Source: an uncultured Lachnospiraceae bacterium
GTDB lineage: Bacteria > Bacillota > Clostridia > Lachnospirales > Lachnospiraceae
Assembly: GCA_905197485.1 (NCBI GenBank)
Contig: CAJJYZ010000011.1
Location: forward strand, 1-64,000
Reading direction: 5' to 3'
Length of the DNA stretch: 64,000 nucleotides
Both the position numbers and the translations under genes were made by a program. Positions 61,354 through 64,000 of the stretch are shown here, piece by piece. Under the pieces are notes generated by a model. It made no database searches, was not told where the DNA came from, and was given only the letters and a program-made list of their open reading frames with translations. The stretch's first letter is position 1. Every line of letters begins with the position of its first letter.

Positions 61354-62862
61354 ATGGAAAAGAAAAAGAAGAAAAAACTGGAATTCCCTACCGCCATTAC
61401 AGTGTTATTTATCGTTCTCATATTTGCGGCGATTTTGACGGTTGTAGTTCCGGCAGGTTTGTACTCAAAATTATCTTATAATGCTGATAGTGACAAATTT
61501 GAAGTGATGACTCCATCCGGAGATGTTACGGAAATGGAGCCGACACAGGCAACACTGGATGAACTTGGTGTTACCGGTAACCTTGATAAATTCTTAGATG
61601 GAAGTATTAGTAAGCCGGTTGCGATTCCTGGAACATATGAGAAAGTAGAACAGTCTCCACAGGGAATTTTTGATATCCTTCTCGCACCGATCAGCGGTGT
61701 CTATGATACGATTGACATTATTTTATTCGTGTTTATCCTTGGAGGATGTATCGGTGTCTTGAATTATATGGGAGCATTCAATGCGGCGATCGCAGTACTT
61801 TCTAAGATTACAAAGGGAAAAGAATATATTTTGATCATTTTGATCACAATTATCATTGCAGCAGGAGGTACCACATTTGGTCTTGCCGAAGAGACGATTG
61901 CCCTATATCCGATTCTTGTGCCGGTATTCTTGGCAGCAGGGTATGACGTAATGGTTTGTATCGCTGCAATTTATATGGGATCTTGTATTGGTACGATGTT
62001 TCCGACGATCAACCCATTCTCAGTAGGAAATGCGAGTAACGCAGCAGGTATCAGTATTGCAGAAGGTATGGGAATCCGTTCCGTTGCATTGGTACTTGGA
62101 GTAGTAATTACATTGATCTACATTTTACGTTATGCAAAGAAAGTAAAAGCAGATCCTACAAAATCACTTTGCTATGATCAATATGAACATCATATGCAGA
62201 AATTCGGACATCAGGGCGAAGTTCCTGAATTTACAACGAAGATGAAACTTTCTCTTTCTGTATTCGGAATTTCATTTGCAATCCTTGTATGGGGACTTGT
62301 AAGACATCAGTGGTGGTTTGATAAGATGACAGCTCTCTTCCTTGCATGTGCAATTCTTCTTGCATTCACATCAGGAATCGGAGAGAAAAACTTTATGGAT
62401 CAGTTTATCTCAGGAGCTGCGGACTTGATGAGTGTTGCACTCGTTGTAGGTGTTGCACGTGGTATCAACATCATTCTGGAAAATGGTATGGTTTCCGATA
62501 CAATCCTTGAGTTCTTCTCAGGAGCAATCAGCGGAATGAATCCATTTGTATTCATTATCTTGATGATGCTTGTATTCATCGTACTCGGATTCTTCATCTC
62601 ATCTTCATCAGGACTTGCAGTATTATCTGTTCCGATCATGGCGCCACTTGCAGATACAGTTGGTGTTTCAAGAGCAGCGATCGTTTCAGCATATGCTTAT
62701 GGTTTAGGACTTATTTCCTTCATCACACCGACAGGATTAGTTCTTGCAACATTGGCTATGGTAGATGTTACGTATGATAAATGGTTGAAATTTATTATGC
62801 CACTTATGGGAATCATCACCGGCTTCAGTGCAGTGATGCTTCTTGTTCAAGTAATGCTATAA
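61354..62862 (+). CDS. YfcC/DcuC-family transporter
   Basis: The protein has 502 residues with about 12 TM helices. Family features are VVVPAGLYSK, GGTTFGLAEETIALYPILVP, TINPFSVGNASNAAG and SSSSGLAVLSVPIMAPLAD. This PF03606 group includes C4-dicarboxylate and amino-acid/peptide carriers. Location between two peptidases suggests import of peptides or basic amino acids; the exact substrate is unknown. It is 21 bp after pepT. Confidence 0.85.
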   Translation: MEKKKKKKLEFPTAITVLFIVLIFAAILTVVVPAGLYSKLSYNADSDKFEVMTPSGDVTEMEPTQATLDELGVTGNLDKFLDGSISKPVAIPGTYEKVEQSPQGIFDILLAPISGVYDTIDIILFVFILGGCIGVLNYMGAFNAAIAVLSKITKGKEYILIILITIIIAAGGTTFGLAEETIALYPILVPVFLAAGYDVMVCIAAIYMGSCIGTMFPTINPFSVGNASNAAGISIAEGMGIRSVALVLGVVITLIYILRYAKKVKADPTKSLCYDQYEHHMQKFGHQGEVPEFTTKMKLSLSVFGISFAILVWGLVRHQWWFDKMTALFLACAILLAFTSGIGEKNFMDQFISGAADLMSVALVVGVARGINIILENGMVSDTILEFFSGAISGMNPFVFIILMMLVFIVLGFFISSSSGLAVLSVPIMAPLADTVGVSRAAIVSAYAYGLGLISFITPTGLVLATLAMVDVTYDKWLKFIMPLMGIITGFSAVMLLVQVML

Positions 62863-62898
62863 ACGACAGAGTGATAGAACAAGAACCGAGGGAAAAAT

Positions 62899-64000
62899 AT
62901 GGATTTTGAGACAAAAATTCGAGAAGACAGAGAAAGTCTGATTGAAGATATTAAGAAATTGGTATCAATTGATAGCGTAGAAGCTGCTCCAGAGGAAGGC
63001 ATGCCTTTCGGAAAAGGAGCGGCGGAGGCGCTCCAGGCATTTCTTGATATGGCAGAAAGTCTGGGAGCAAAGACGGAAAACTTTGATAACTATGCCGGAC
63101 ATGCGGATTTCGGTGAAGGAGAAGAGACGCTTGGTATTTTGGGACATATGGATGTTGTTCCATGTGGAGACGGATGGTTATGCGACCCATTTCAACCGGA
63201 AGTCATCGATGGGAAATTATACGGACGCGGTGTCTTGGACAACAAAGGTCCGATGGCCGTCTGCCTTCATGCGGTGAAGATTCTAAAAGAGATGGGGCTT
63301 CCACTCCGTAAGAAAATCCGTTTTATCGTAGGAGCAAATGAAGAGACGGATTGGAAATGTGTGGATTACTATTTCAATCAGAAAAAGATTGCTCCACCGG
63401 AATTATCTTTCACACCGGATGCGGAATTCCCTTTGAATCATGCGGAGAAAGGCGTGTTCCAGTATCAGCTTATTACAGATTTAAAAGAAGAAATAGAGCT
63501 TTCAGGTGGAAATGCATTTAACTCTGTGGCGGAGAGCGCTTATGTGCTCTTGGATGGGACTGTAGAAGCACAGATTCAGGAGAAGAAAGTGAAGTGGGAA
63601 GAAGCAACCGGCTGCCATTTTGAGACGGAAAGTGCAGATGGAAAAATAAAACTTCTGGCACATGGTTTTGCGGCACATGCAGCGAATCCGGAAGGCGGAA
63701 AGAATGCGATTACAGCAATTATGTATGCGCTCTGTGATTTGAAGGTCGGCGGAGAATTGGAAAAGATTGCTGCATTCTATATGGAACGTATCGGATTCAA
63801 TCTCTGCGGTGAGAATATTGGAGTTGGTCTTTCTGATGAAGTGTCCGGAAAACTCAGTTTCAATGTGGGAAAAGTAGAGGTAGCGGATGGAAAACTGATA
63901 TTCTCCATTGATAATCGTGTTCCGGTCAGCTACAAATGTAAAGAGGCACAGGAATTGATTGAGAAGAATCTGGAAGGTACGAGATTCCGTTTTGCAAATC
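62899..64000 (+). CDS. pepV: PepV-type M20 dipeptidase, 3' cut by window
   Basis: About 367 residues are visible before the window ends. M20A/PepV marks are present: LGHMDVVPCGDGW (metal His and catalytic Asp), GRGVLDNKGPMAV, ANEETDWKCVDYYF and the HAANPEGGKNA segment of the lid. PepV cleaves dipeptides such as beta-Ala and N-terminal aliphatic forms. GAGGGAAA precedes the ATG at 62899. It is the third gene of the pepT operon. C-terminal residues are off the window. Confidence 0.9.
   Translation, partial: MDFETKIREDRESLIEDIKKLVSIDSVEAAPEEGMPFGKGAAEALQAFLDMAESLGAKTENFDNYAGHADFGEGEETLGILGHMDVVPCGDGWLCDPFQPEVIDGKLYGRGVLDNKGPMAVCLHAVKILKEMGLPLRKKIRFIVGANEETDWKCVDYYFNQKKIAPPELSFTPDAEFPLNHAEKGVFQYQLITDLKEEIELSGGNAFNSVAESAYVLLDGTVEAQIQEKKVKWEEATGCHFETESADGKIKLLAHGFAAHAANPEGGKNAITAIMYALCDLKVGGELEKIAAFYMERIGFNLCGENIGVGLSDEVSGKLSFNVGKVEVADGKLIFSIDNRVPVSYKCKEAQELIEKNLEGTRFRFAN

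Overview
The window looks like chromosome of an anaerobic, endospore-forming Firmicute, most likely a gut Lachnospiraceae (my inference). The signs are moderate GC, AGGAGG ribosome sites, near-consensus sigma-A promoters, a T-box, a yybP-ykoY riboswitch, sporulation genes (spoIID, spoIIQ, cwlD, spmA), reverse rubrerythrin with PerR, and Rpn-family fragments. I see no rRNA, tRNA, CRISPR array, prophage or intact insertion sequence.

Layout. 0-2.5 kb: tail of an Rpn-family protein, then a TetR regulator with matching operators in front of itself and of a three-gene membrane-protein operon. 2.6-5.8 kb: a Cache-GGDEF-GGDEF-EAL protein. 5.9-8.5 kb: dgkA, a phasin-like protein, an AarF/UbiB kinase and a small membrane protein. 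8.7-14 kb: a ChvE-type monosaccharide ABC transporter followed by an AraR-like repressor, with five TTGTAC half-sites upstream. 14-20.1 kb: D-Ala-D-Ala carboxypeptidase, CDF exporter, AraC regulator and a GH127 beta-L-arabinofuranosidase-type enzyme. The arabinosidase and transporter suggest use of arabinose-containing glycans. 20.2-27.2 kb: an isoleucine T-box in front of ileS, glgP and a membrane protein. 27.2-29 kb: spoIID-spoIIQ. 29-34.4 kb: TrhA/hemolysin III, a regulator, an apparently shortened transporter, a DEAD-box helicase and an ECF S component. 34.5-44.7 kb: a two-component system divergent from a seven-gene cell-surface operon (beta-propeller/solute-binding lipoprotein, two permeases, HlyD-like adaptor, MacB-core-like protein, two PH-domain proteins) that has no ATPase gene.

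44.8-48.3 kb is a redox-flavoured island: an internally deleted Rpn gene, reverse rubrerythrin and PerR sharing an identical candidate operator, a cluster of four perfect DnaA boxes away from dnaA, a small DUF1858 gene with an in-frame TGA that reads best as selenocysteine (CxxU plus a SECIS-like hairpin), and mecA. 48.4-64 kb: an unexplained transcribed region, a GH18 protein, cwlD, a Sua5 protein fused to a phosphatase-like domain lacking its catalytic cysteine, upp, dCMP deaminase, a Mn2+-riboswitch-controlled P-type ATPase, an AI-2E-family protein, spmA without spmB, an XRE regulator, and a peptide-use operon (pepT, YfcC-type transporter, pepV, cut by the window end).

The strongest candidates for something undescribed are the DUF1858 selenoprotein, the off-origin DnaA-box cluster, the ATPase-less surface operon, and the terminator hairpins that contain the ribosome-binding site of the next gene (helicase and cwlD).
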